NCBI RefSeq assembly: GCF_963678635.1 | Contig: NC_087064.1 | Location: forward strand, 83,631,847 to 83,695,846 | Direction of reading: 5' to 3' | DNA from: Symsagittifera roscoffensis | Taxonomy: Eukaryota; Xenacoelomorpha; Acoela; Convolutidae | DNA length: 64,000 nucleotides | In this document: positions 9,766 to 19,035 of the stretch, piece by piece | Numbering within the stretch: position 1 is the stretch's first letter | How the letters are laid out: each line of letters begins with the position of its first letter | Notes under the pieces: generated by a model | What the model was told of the DNA's origin: nothing | What the model saw: only the letters and a program-made list of their open reading frames with translations | Databases searched by the model: none | Translations under genes and position numbers: made by a program

Positions 9766-10210
9766 TCGCTTAGTGATAAAATTGTCCCGGTTTTGAGGTC
9801 AAAAACATTTGTTTTAAATCTTTGTTCTTGCTAGGGCCTGGTTGTTCTTTCTCTTGTCTGGGAGATTTTCTTCCTCCTTCAAAATCCATTTTTCGCCCTT
9901 TTTCCAAGAAAATGTTCCGTCTGTGTTTGTCATTCTCGTCTCGTGTTCCTCCCATGTGTTCCTAGATTTGAAATAGTTCGGGTATTCAATTTTCACCAAA
10001 TGGCTGTTCCCCTAATAGTAGTGTGTGTTATTCCTCCCTCGCTTGTGTTAAACGCGTCTCTTTCCTCTCTCTCGCTGTCTCTTTGTTCGGTCCTCGCAAC
10101 AATGTTTTTACCATCCTCCCGTATTCGGAATCTTGCGCCTCTTCTCATAGTTGAACTTTCGTTAATTGGAATGAAGTTTTCTTCCAGGATGATCTCTGGT
10201 TGACTCAGAC
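9766..10210 (-). pseudogene. Coding-like remnant upstream of the gypsy fragment
   Basis: Two minus-strand pieces in different frames read like protein. One runs from about 10203 to 10003 and is charged (PEIILEENFIPINESS..., then Arg/Glu-rich). The other, 9999-9814, holds NTWEEHETRM and a Lys/Glu-rich tail. They sit where the upstream part of the 9.4 kb gypsy fragment would be, but I see no Gag, protease or RT motif. Confidence 0.3.
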
Positions 10211-10328
10211 CAGCTGGCGGTTCTTTTTCTTGTGTTGTGATGTCTTGTTTTCATGTGATGACGTAACCAGCGTTTCCGGGTCTTCAATTTTTGTCTTTTC
10301 GCATTATCGAAAGGCAAAGAATTTTTCC
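10211..10328. other. Short unique spacer before the LTR
   Basis: No feature is seen. The five bases before the LTR (10324-10328, TTTCC) do not match the five after the downstream LTR (17832-17836, GTTTC), so no target duplication is evident. Confidence 0.5.
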
Positions 10329-10754
10329 TGTGTCGCTGCTATGCTAGAGTAGGCGAGTTTTGAACCGACTCAACTGAAAACTGATGAGCGATTGAACGGA
10401 ACGGGACGCGGGCTTCAATATAGAAGTTGCTAAATAGTAGTTAGCTCATTAAGGGCACTGTAAATTGTTTCATTTCCTTTGCGATCGAGAACTTACTCAT
10501 TGTGCCCACGATTTGCTGAACTAGCGAGAAGCGTAAAAGGAGAGCCGAAAAGAGCAGAAAATAAGGGCGAAGTCGCGCAATCCTTTGATCGGCCAATTTA
10601 GTCTAACCATCAGCAGAACCCTTTCGGGATTGTGGATCATATCGTGTCGTGGTGTCCCCCGCTAATCCACGGTATAAAAGGGAGAAACTATTCGGCCGTA
10701 AAGTAGAGTGAAAGCGTCCTTAGAGGAGACGACTACCCGGAAAAAGAATCTACA
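10329..10754 (+). mobile_element. 5' LTR (LTR family 1), 426 bp
   Basis: The block starts TGTGTCGCTGCT and ends CTACA, giving TG...CA termini. It matches 17407-17831 at about nine in ten positions, and the homology stops abruptly at both ends. A TATA box (GGTATAAAAGGG) lies about 75 bases from the right end, placed as an LTR promoter would be for transcription into the region at 10857. A solo-repeat explanation is possible, but the paired direct arrangement around a coding region favours LTRs. Confidence 0.75.
10671..10684 (+). promoter_or_regulatory. TATA box of LTR family 1
   Basis: ACGGTATAAAAGGG fits the animal TATA consensus. The downstream LTR copies read CGGTATAAAGGG, one A shorter. 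Transcription from here would cover the retropepsin-like coding region. Confidence 0.6.
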
Positions 10755-10856
10755 ATGGCTCTCCTGGTTGGGCTTTTTTTATCGAGCGAATAACGATCTT
10801 TGGATTCAGCAGCGACGAGTGTTTGACGAAGAGTAGACTAAGGCGCGACGAAGTAA
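10755..10856 (+). other. Leader between LTR and coding region
   Basis: One base after the LTR the sequence reads TGGCTCTCCTGG. It begins with the TGG expected of a tRNA primer-binding site, but I could not match the rest to a specific tRNA. The leader is about 100 bases and has stops in all frames. Confidence 0.35.
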
Positions 10857-11453
10857 ATGGTGTGGGGCAACCTAGCAGCAAACGAAGTATTGTTCAAAAC
10901 GAGTGTTGGCGATGTGTTTCTGCTGGGAACCAAACTAGTGAGTGTGAGTTGTTCGAATTCGGAACTGAAGAGCTACTGCGGTCCAAGGCATGATAGCGCT
11001 GTCATTAATGGCTGGACGTTCATGAAGTTGGAGATACGATCAATAACCGAGAAAACAGCAGTTATTGTTGTCGAGAACTTGTTCGTACCTATGTTGATCA
11101 GTCTCAGCACACTAAAGAGAAAATCAGAAATCAGGGTGGACTATCAGCGGCGCTGTATTCATGCAGGCGGTAGTTCGGTGCCATTGCTGGAAGATATAGG
11201 CCCTCCCTTGGACGAAAGCAGGATGTGGAAGAGTATAGCCCACTCCGACGGTCCGAGAGTCTCGGCACGAGAATTGGGTGCACCCAGACTCGAATGGGCT
11301 GACAAGAGACGAGCTTTCATTTGTGGCAGAGTCTGCGGCGAGGTAGCGGATATCCAGATTGACAATACGGCAGATTGCAATCTGATATCTGAAGGACTGC
11401 TCGAGCTCTTCGGGTTCGCTGCCACTGTCCGGAGGTTCAGTGGAAAAATGTAA
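10857..11453 (+). pseudogene. Retropepsin-like units 0 and 1 (N-terminal part)
   Basis: The frame starts at a true ATG 102 bases after the LTR. Residues ~10-105 form unit 0. A strand-like N half holds LLGTKLVSV where an aspartic protease has its D-T-G. It is followed by IVVENLFVPMLISLSTLKR, which matches the second half of the fold (normally ...VLGxxxL). Residues ~154-196 are the first half of unit 1: GEVADIQIDNTADCNLISEG, with D-N-T-A in place of D-T-G-A. The frame stops at 11451 in the run GGAAAAATGTAAG, and unit 1 continues in the next frame. The product would resemble a Gag-protease-region polyprotein. Loss of the catalytic triplet argues against proteolysis. Confidence 0.6.
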
Positions 11454-11715
11454 GCAACCTTCAACGAGAAAAATTGAGACCCTTGGATACATCAGGGCGA
11501 AGAATGAATTTGAAAGTTTCCAGGAGGTGTTCTCCTTGATTGTTGTCGGCAATGGCGTGCTTGACTCCGATGTGGTCCTCAGTGCTCGGGAGCTCAAAGA
11601 GTGCCGTGGTCTATTTGTGAGCGACAAAAAGTCAGCCATCTGCCACGAGACTGATGCTACGCAGCCAGTCTCAGTGAAATTCGAGAAAATACCAAAAACA
11701 GTGACAATCGGCTGA
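11440..11715 (+). pseudogene. Retropepsin-like unit 1 (C-terminal part)
   Basis: This frame is +1 relative to the previous segment and is already open well upstream of 11440, so the two overlap. It carries FSLIVVGNGVLDSDVVLSAR and a following FVSDKKSAICH, the same two elements that close each of the other units. The psi-loop glycine is replaced by Ser (VVLS). The shift falls at an A-run (11443-11447), which suggests an indel. It ends at TGA 11713. An acidic stretch in the third frame (11717-11790, containing YEEDDDERFG) continues the coding character. Confidence 0.55.
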
Positions 11716-11744
11716 ACGAGGAAGCAGTTGGGACTACGAAGAAG

Positions 11745-12473
11745 ATGACGATGAGAGATTCGGAAGAATCGAAGAAGCCGAATACAAGTATGGTTAGCCA
11801 ACGAACCACGATGACCGAACCCGATTTAACGACTATAACTTATTCGAGACGAAATGATAACGACGATTCATCGGGCAGTGGAATGCTGCTGGAAGCGGCT
11901 GAAGGGCCAAATGAGGTTAACCCGAAACAACACTTGCTTAATGGGTTTGTGGACAACCTCCTAGTTCGGATGGTGCTGGAAGAGGCTACTGCAGTCCACA
12001 TGATGGATGTATGTGCTTTCATGATCCTGGAATCTTCACCTCAGCTTGAGGCGTTCAACGGGAAAATTCACGAGTGGTGGGATAATCAGGTTAGTGACGT
12101 TGTTGTTTCGAGCCAGGCAAAAGTGGATGTGCAGATTGGGACATTCACCGAGCGACTGGATGTCGTTGTGGTGGCGGCTACTGAGATAGAAGTCGGGGTG
12201 GTGCTGAGCCTCAAACAATTGGAAGGACGACAAGGGATGCTCCTCGAACGTCATAGAGGGGTGCTTTGGACTGGAAGGGAAGGAGTGGTTGAGATGATCT
12301 CCGAAGACTGCGAAGAAATGATCGCACATCACTTGAAAGTTGTGCTTGACGGGGGCAGAAACTCAGAAGTCCCAAGAGCAACGAGCAAAGTTAAAGAGGA
12401 AAACCAGCTAGCCGAGCCGGTCCACAAAAGTTTTGGCGTATTGGCCGATCCTGTTGGCAAAGAGGGCCGTTGA
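11745..12473 (+). pseudogene. Retropepsin-like unit 2
   Basis: The frame equals that of 10857. Residues ~1-60 are a charged Ser/Asp/Glu linker. Unit 2 spans residues ~65-178. LLNGFVDNLLVRMVLEEATA shows the N-terminal 'NGxxxxxLxDTGA' pattern with E-E replacing D-T/G. LDVVVVAATEIEVGVVLSL carries the conserved second-half motif, again with Ser for the psi-loop Gly. A charged tail leads to TGA at 12471, while the next frame is open from before 12433. Confidence 0.55.
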
Positions 12474-13128
12474 CACTCGCAGGAAGTTTGTGCATGCGTT
12501 CGCAAATGGCGTGTACATGGACAAAAAACTTGACGACAAGATTGCGGGCAACTTGCTCCGACTGGATGCTTTCCAGACGTTGCAGCCACGGTCGGCTGTA
12601 CTGCCGTTCAACGGAAGATTGATTGCAAGATGTGACGGGAATTATCGAGATGTCGAAGTGGTCGGATTAATTTCGGTGAAAATCAAGTTGGGGAGACTGA
12701 AGAGGATTTTCCCAGCGGTAGTCGTAGAGAACCACGAGATTGACACGGACATGGTTCTGAGTACTCGATGGACGAACGAATGTTTAGGAAGTTTCTATGA
12801 TGAAAAGTCAAAGAAATTTTTCACGAGTTCCGACCCAAGCTCGGCGAATTTATTCGAATGGGAGTCGCGCCCAAGGCCGCAGAAAATTGAACTCGCAGAG
12901 GAGTCTCAGACAGAGTTAGTAGATCGGAAAGACGGAGATGACAAGCCGATGGTGGGACGCCAAGTGAAGAAGTCACGGGTCGAGGCCCCCGAGAATCCGA
13001 GGAGGGAAGTGAGTGAACCGACTCGCGTGGAGACAGATGACAGGTACTGGATGCATTCACAAATGGCTATGTCAGCAACTGGGCTGCTAGGGTGGAATTT
13101 GATCCGAACCTTGAATGGACCCTGTTAA
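12433..13128 (+). pseudogene. Retropepsin-like unit 3
   Basis: This is the +1 frame, overlapping the previous segment by about 40 bases. Unit 3 spans residues ~20-130. VHAFANGVYMDKKLDDKIAG aligns with the N-terminal half, with D-K-I where D-T-G would be. FPAVVVENHEIDTDMVLSTR is the second-half motif, and YDEKSKKFFTS closes the unit. A Lys/Glu-rich linker follows. The frame closes at 13126 (TAA), but coding similarity passes into the other frame from about 13050. Confidence 0.55.
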
Positions 13129-14111
13129 GCTACAAAACCTACCGGTCGATTGGATCAGAGGTGCCCCTGAGACAGGCCGAGGAAAATTTCGAGACAATAA
13201 CAGAAGACAGTTTGGGTGTTGCTGGCAAAGCGTCGGTTGCGCTGCAACTGGGACAGTTTAATAGAAGGATCGATGTCTTAGTGGTCGATGGTCTGGATGT
13301 TGATCTAACACTTAGACTCTTTTGGTATGAACAGAACGAGGATTTCGTTTTCGACATGAAGAACGAAGTTTTGAAAACTGGAAAGAAGTGCAGTAGTCCA
13401 ACTGAGGTTAGATTCAGATGTCTTGCGAGACCGCGATTTCGGGTCCGAGATGGGATGGAGACAGGCAGAGTATGCGTCAACGCAGCTGTGACTACAGACT
13501 CTTGTGAGGCGGAGAGTGCAAAGCCGCCAAAGTGGGCGCTGGCTTTCCCCGAGAGTGCAGGTTCTGGCACAGAAATGGCTGGGTGTGAAGTGGCAGTGAA
13601 ACGCGAAAATCAAACTGGCGAATTGGGAACAGTTGACGACGCTGCCGGACGAGTCGGCACCGAAATTGCCGAAAGTAGCGGTCAGGAAAATGATTGGAAG
13701 GGAATGAGCCTTGGCTCTTTGAGAGAAGGTGATCTGGAGAATTGCGAACCCGACGACAACTCAATGGTACGCGTCTGCCCGACGGAGATGGGACACAATG
13801 TGAAATCGTTCGATGAGCATAGTGAAGAGAATGCTCTGGTAATAGGCGAGGTTACGAGTGGAAAAATGGTTGAAGTGGGGGAGTCAATGCGTGGAATTCC
13901 CTGTTTCCTTCCAAATTTGAGTCGCCCATTTACATCCTTGCTGTCACACAGAAACGGCACGCGAAGCGTATTCACGATGGTTGGACGGGAGAGAAGAGAT
14001 TTAATGATTGCTCCGGGCGGGAATGAGAAGGGAACGAAGGGCTTTTTCGACGGATCTGATGATGATGAGTTGAATTTTGACGAGGACGAGACGGCAGATG
14101 GTTTTTTTTGA
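13050..14111 (+). pseudogene. Retropepsin-like unit 4 and acidic C-terminal region
   Basis: In the 13092 frame, extended upstream to about 13050, FTNGYVSNWAARVEFDPNLE gives the N half of unit 4 (D-P-N instead of D-T-G). IDVLVVDGLDVDLTLRLFW gives the second half, with Arg in the psi-loop Gly position. After about residue 100 there is a ~240-residue linker region rich in Glu, Ser and Gly. It ends in a strongly acidic tail (DGSDDDELNFDEDETADG) and TGA after a T-run at 14109. No RT, RNase H or integrase motif follows. Confidence 0.55.
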
Positions 14112-14143
14112 GTAGTGGGGAAAATTTCTCTGTGGGAGCATAG

Positions 14144-14551
14144 ATGATGAATGAAACCGTCCAATGGCCAGATGAAAATAACCCCGACGAAACAAAAATT
14201 ACCTGGGCTGAATCGAGCCAAGAGATGACAGAAACGACGTGCGAACACAGAATGTCTAGGTAAGTATGGGACAAACGTCAAAATTTGCAAGCGAGTAGCA
14301 GATCAGAAGGTTCCGTCAGGTCTTTCAAGCGATACCGAACAGACGAAGAACAAGGTGGATTCGACGACAGAAGGAAAGTGGAGCCTATAGAAAAGAAGGC
14401 TGCCAACTCTCATAATTTAATTCATCGATGGAAAAGTGTGGATTCATTCGGGGAAGAGGAAGTTGACCGGAATTGGGTTAAATCTGAATGCGAGGCTCCC
14501 AAGCAGTGTTGGCGACCACCCGACGATCAGGTGACTGATGAAAACGGATGA
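14144..14551 (+). pseudogene. Downstream coding-like segment with an in-frame stop at a splice-donor motif
   Basis: A frame from ATG 14144 (39 codons, acidic/Trp-containing: ETVQWPDENNPDETKITWAE) meets TAA at 14261-14263. It then stays open to 14551 (TGA) with a basic/acidic mix such as SFKRYRTDEEQGG. The stop is part of TCTAG|GTAAGTATGG, a full 5' splice-site consensus (GT at 14260), so the codon could be removed by splicing. No convincing acceptor was found nearby. The function is unknown. It may be the C-terminal end of the retropepsin-like polyprotein. Confidence 0.35.
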
Positions 14552-15179
14552 GGTGACTGGACGGTGCCGCAGCAGGGCTACAGGCACCTCGTGGACAGAT
14601 GGAAATGACAGTAGAAGATTTGAGGTGAGAGATCGGAAGTGTGAAGTTGCCGGATTGCATTGAGTAAAACTGAAAACTCTTTCTCCCTCTCTACCTTACT
14701 AATCTCGTACGCGATATTTATATTTGCTTTAGAAATATCTCCACCAGTAGGACGGATAGAAACTGAGTGAAGTTTTTGGTAGAACACTTTACTGTTTCGA
14801 TAGAATGGTGGAGGCATTTCATAACGCCTTAAAAACCTTTCTTAGACTATTAGTTGCTTCACTCAAGGAAGCAACCCTTGATGCTAACATAGATAAATTG
14901 ATGATGCAAGAGTCTGAAGCCCGCGGTTCGTTGCGTCTGAAGCCCGCGGTTCGTTGCGTCGCAACACCTAAACGATGGTGCATATAAGTTGTGTCGAAAA
15001 CTGGAGAGTAGTACAAGGCGGTGTAGTATAACAGAAAAAGCGAAAGTCTCGTTAAGCAAAAAAAAAATTGGTGTTAAAAGAGGGATTATGTATTAGACAA
15101 AGAGTCGAGTTGAGGTGTTAGATTAGGCTAGATACCTTAGTAGAGAGACGGAAAAAAATTGTCATTGACATTATTCGGG
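14552..15179. other. Non-coding interior of LTR element 1
   Basis: No coding region is recognised. A 21-bp direct duplication containing AGCCCGCGGTTCGTTGCGTC lies at 14918-14962. Short open frames here lack protein-like composition. Confidence 0.5.
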
Positions 15180-15840
15180 AGAATAATAGGCTAGAAGGGA
15201 AGACTGTAGAATTGGCGATTCTACTGTATTACATGCTATAGTAACCTGAGCGTAAGACTGATTCTTCACTAAGTTAAGTAGTACAGCAAACAAAGGGTAA
15301 AGTTCGAAATAGTTCAATCTTCGAAGATATCGTCCCTCCTATGCCAGAAAACAAAGTTTGACAAAATCGGCGAACCCCCCCCCCCACCCCAAATCGGAAC
15401 TAAGAAAGGTAATGTTATGAAAATCAGAGGAGCGATACTAGAGATGATTTGACCCGGGCGTGCAAAAATCGGGAGCCGTCAGAGCCTTGGGGGGCAAGTG
15501 ATAACGGTCCCGGGAAGTGTAATTGGCCCTATCAGAATTCGGAAAATAGCGGTGGTATTAGGCTCAAATTCTAGCATGTTGAAGGCCTAGTTACGGGAAG
15601 CTTAGGTTTGGAGCCCCAGACCCCTAAATCCCCCACTTCCGGTTTTGTGCCCTTAGTAAAAAAACCCACCCCTAACTTCCTGAAGTCGTTTCTCGGCTAC
15701 TGGTGAGCGCAGGGTGCTGAAACTTGGAGGGATGATAGGTAATGGCAAAATACATCTTGTAATATAATTTGAATCAAATCCGGGTGTTGGACCGAAGGCT
15801 TTTAGCACTTGAGAAAACACTACCCTAGACCGGAAATAGG

Positions 15841-16264
15841 CAATTAACGCGAAATGATGAACGGTGGCAAAGTATTTCATTGCGGCAATGGACATAAGAT
15901 ACAGACCCCGAATGAAGACCCCTTGTAATGAAAACCCTCCAGCGACTCTTTCCGGTGTTAATTGGCTTTTTCCGGAAAAAAGGATACTGGACCTTAGAAA
16001 TGGGATAACTTGTGAAGTATTAATGGGATGTGAATTGAACTTAGTAACCGGAATAAGGCAATTAACGCGAAATGATGAACGGTGGCAAAGTATCTTATTG
16101 CGGCAATGGACATAAGATACAGACCCCGATTGAAGACCCCTTGTGAGTGAAAACCCTCCGGCGACTCCTTCCGGTGTTAATTGACTTTTTCCGGAAAAAG
16201 GATGCTGGACCGTAGAAATGGGATAACTTGTGAAGTATTAATGGGATGTGAATTGAATTTAGTA
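15841..16264. repeat. 218-bp tandem duplication inside unit 1
   Basis: CAATTAACGCGAAATGATG begins at 15841 and again at 16059. The two copies run in parallel for about 206-218 bases with small differences. The duplication is present in all three units, so it predates the triplication. Confidence 0.9.
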
Positions 16265-17406
16265 GCCACATGGGACCTTGAACCCAAATTTGGAAGTTTG
16301 ACCCCGGAAGTTTGACCTTTGGGCGTTTGACCCCAAAATTGCATGGAAAACCCCGAGATAAACACCGGAAAGCGGCGTATTCTCCAGCCCAACCCCTGGA
16401 AATGAGAATGGGTCGCCTTGCTAAAAGTTGGGTGGAAAAATCATTAGTGGGAATTAGAGCAGACGCAGATAGAGATACAGTCTTACATTTCAACCTTGGA
16501 GTAGAGGATTTAATTCAAAATGGACTTGGTAAACATTGGGTTCAGCTTAGCTTGGCGAGGGATCTATTAATAGCAATTCAACTAGACTAAAGAAAAGTAG
16601 TCCCAGAGCATTCTGATAGTAATAGGACCGCAGCATGAGAGTAAAGTTTCCTAAATAGTACGAATGGACGGGGATTTTACTTGGCTTCCCGGTGGCGACT
16701 TTCTGGTTTGTTTTGACCGCTAATATACAAACTACGTTCCTTTGATAGCTAGAAAGTCGGGATTGGAATAGAGTACAGGTAGAAATTTTAGATGCTTGGA
16801 ATCAATTAGCTACCAATGAAAAGGGTCACCCCCACCCTTGGGAGGTCGGACCGTTAACGGAATAAATAAAAGAAAGACCTTGGGAGGGTTACTAAGTAAA
16901 CATAGCATGGTTTGGAGGCTGAATTGAACTCGAGAGCTGAAGTTCACAGAGTCCACGAATTGGTTGATTAGAATCGTATGACATTTATTTGCTTGGTCAA
17001 ATTGTGACAGCTACCGCATACCGGGTATCTAATAAGTGTGAAAAGATTGATAAAAGAAACCGAAGTTGGCACGTGGTAGAGTTGACAGGAGGAGGCATAT
17101 AGTCATAAAATATGTGCGGACGGGTGATTTAGGCGGATGTCAGGCGAATGTCAGGGGATCGATAGGGATGGCGTGATTTAAGTGAAACTAAGCGTAAAGA
17201 AAGATAAGGAATTGGAGGCTACCGGATAGCCTTTAAGAGTCAGAACAGTTGTTGGCTACTATTAAGAGTAGTTGATTCTCAATCAGAGAAGAGAACAATG
17301 ATTGCTAGTGAGCAAGTTGCACCGGAACTCGAGTTTAGTACCGGGTTGAAATAGTTTTGCGAGCGAGTTCCGCTGAAACCCGAGTTTAGTACCGGGTTGA
17401 ACTAGT
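16265..17406. other. Non-coding LTR-proximal region, unit 1
   Basis: No gene is recognised. A 92-codon plus-strand frame (16312-16590) has no family features. Just before the LTR, a ~54-bp tandem duplication containing GAGTTTAGTACCGGGTTGAA lies at about 17328-17400. The same sequence occurs in units 2 and 3. Confidence 0.5.
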
Positions 17407-17831
17407 TGTGTCGCTGCTCTGCTAGAGTAGGCGAGTTTTGAACCGAGTCAACCGAAAACTGATGAGCGATTGAACGGAACGGAGGCAGGATTCAATATAG
17501 AAGTTGCTAAATAGTAGTGAGCTCATTAAGGGCACTGTAATTTGTTTTATTTCCTTTGCAATTGAGAATTTACTCATTGTGCCCACGATTTGCTGAACTA
17601 GCTAGAAGCGTAAAAAGAGAGCCTAAAAGAGCAGAAATTAAGGGGGAACTTGCGTAATCCTTTGATCGGCCGATTTAGTTTAACCACCAACATAACCCTT
17701 TCGGGATTGTGGATCATATCGTGTTTTGGTGTCCCCCGCTAATACACGGTATAAAGGGAAAAAACTCTGCGGCCGTTAAGTAGAGTGAAAGTGTGCTTAG
17801 AGGAGACGACTCCCCGGAACAAGAATCTACA
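17407..17831 (+). mobile_element. LTR family 1, 3' copy in unit 1 (425 bp)
   Basis: The copy is bounded by TGTGTCG... and ...CTACA. Its TATA box reads GGTATAAAGGG. About nine in ten positions match the 5' LTR. Many differences are C/G to T/A in this copy, as expected of older decay. Confidence 0.75.
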
Positions 17832-18116
17832 GTTTCTGTATTCCCTACTTCTCTTTCGTAATTTATTCTCGTCGGCTATCCGGTCCTCTAATTTTGGTTC
17901 TGGTGGTTTGAATGTGTGGGTAGCTTAATTTCGTAGTAGTAGTTTTACAGCTATTTTTTGTTTCGCAAATTTTGATATTTGTAATCTAGCAATCCATTTT
18001 GCCCACTCTACTGATGGTTCCGTAGTATGGCGATGCCAGAACGGCGGAATGTTCTTGGGGTTTTTTGGTCGTTACCTACTGATTGCGCTTTGTTATGCTC
18101 TAAATATAGCTTGTAA
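17832..18116. other. Flank downstream of LTR, unit 1; nothing recognised
   Basis: Unique-looking T-rich sequence follows the LTR end and is present in each unit. No open frame or RNA gene is seen. Confidence 0.5.
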
Positions 18117-18249
18117 GTAAACCTGGTTATCTACGCCAGTTGGAAGTTCCTTCCACTTGGTTTTTATGAATTCGAGTAACAAGAGATGTATTATAAAGTG
18201 TATTGTTAAGATACACATAATCAACGATGAATACGCGTTTAGCATGCAC
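18117..18249 (+). repeat. SINE-like repeat, unit 1
   Basis: This block is homologous to 4257-4388 over its whole length, with A-box-like TACGCCAGTTGG conserved. The B-box-like part is changed (GAATTCGAGTAA). Confidence 0.5.
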
Positions 18250-18466
18250 TGTCACCTAATTGACTTGTCCTTTATTTTTATTCTTGACATTAATTAACAT
18301 AGGATGTGTGTTTAGGATGGATGACAGTGACTAAAACGATACAACGCATATTGAGTCTTTCTTAAGTTAACGCCAATTTTGTCATTTTTTGCCGGATTTT
18401 GGTTTCCCTGAAAATACTTTTTTGAGCCTACATTCCTACCGTTCCAGTTCAAATCCGCGGGTTTTT

Positions 18467-18747
18467 CAGGAGTGGATCTAGAAGTTTCTTGAGAGGAGGG
18501 GGCGGATTTTCGAAACTTTTTCGGAATTTTTTCATGCTTTTTTTAGGTCGAGCAATTGGTTTTCTGGGCGCTCCCAGAGAAAAAATAAAAACCTTGTTTT
18601 GACAAAACAGGATTGATCGACCAAAAATATTAGGGTCGATCCGCCCAAAATGGATGTCATAAACTAATACCACAGAGAGGAGCCTATCTTGAGTGAGAGG
18701 GTCGAATCTCTGAAAAGAAAAAGGGCGTACCCCTAAATCCGCCTCTG
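18467..18747. mobile_element. hAT-type MITE, divergent, unit 1 (281 bp)
   Basis: The ends CAGGAGTGGATCTAGAA and CTAAATCCGCCTCTG are degenerate versions of the 495-905 termini. Internally GGTCGA and 'TTAGGGTCGATCCGCCCAAA' are shared with that family. The flanks contain GGGTTTTT and GTTTTTTA, an imperfect 8-bp duplication. The 74-codon minus-strand frame over it is an artefact. Confidence 0.7.
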
Positions 18748-19035
18748 GTTTTTTACATCACCCATTTAAAAATGCAGCTGGTTACAAACATTTAGGCCAG
18801 AAGATCGAAAATACGAGCAATGCCACCAAAAACCTTTGAAGGGATTTTTAGTTGGAAAATTCATCGGTTGAGAAACGGTAGGAAAAGTCAATAAACTGCA
18901 AAACTTCTTAGAATAATTGTCACATTCATAGTTCATATTTTTGTAGTCTATGACTTTCCTTGAAATTGTTGGATTAATTTTTACTTTTTTGGATTAATTA
19001 TTTAACCATTAATAAATTAATTAAATAATTAATTT

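Larger units (their letters stand above)
10329..17831 (+). mobile_element. LTR element 1, about 7.5 kb, no RT seen
   Basis: Direct LTRs at 10329-10754 and 17407-17831 bracket 6.65 kb. That interior holds the multi-unit retropepsin-like coding region (10857-14111), a downstream coding-like piece (14144-14551) and about 2.9 kb of non-coding DNA. I found no RT, RNase H or integrase motif on either strand inside. No polypurine tract directly precedes the 3' LTR and no target duplication is seen. The element could be a non-autonomous LTR element, or two insertions of one LTR flanking a repeated host locus. About 10% divergence between LTRs shows it is older than the triplication. Confidence 0.55.

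Noticed and set aside
10755-10772. Named tRNA primer-binding site for LTR element 1
   Set aside because: TGGCTCTCCTGG begins correctly, but I could not match it to a specific tRNA 3' end from memory, so only a candidate leader is reported.
11124-11801. 225-codon minus-strand frame over the retropepsin-like region
   Set aside because: The plus-strand frames carry the repeated motif and follow the LTR promoter; the minus frame is a shadow in GC-rich coding DNA.
15653-16590. Open frames of 80-132 codons on both strands, repeated in each triplication unit
   Set aside because: They overlap each other on opposite strands, span the 218-bp duplication, and have no protein-like composition or family. 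Preservation in the copies is only due to recent duplication.
10324-17836. Target-site duplication of LTR element 1
   Set aside because: TTTCC (left) and GTTTC (right) do not match as a direct repeat of equal register.
18449-18673. 74-codon minus-strand frame repeated three times
   Set aside because: It lies inside the non-autonomous MITE (18467-18747 and copies).
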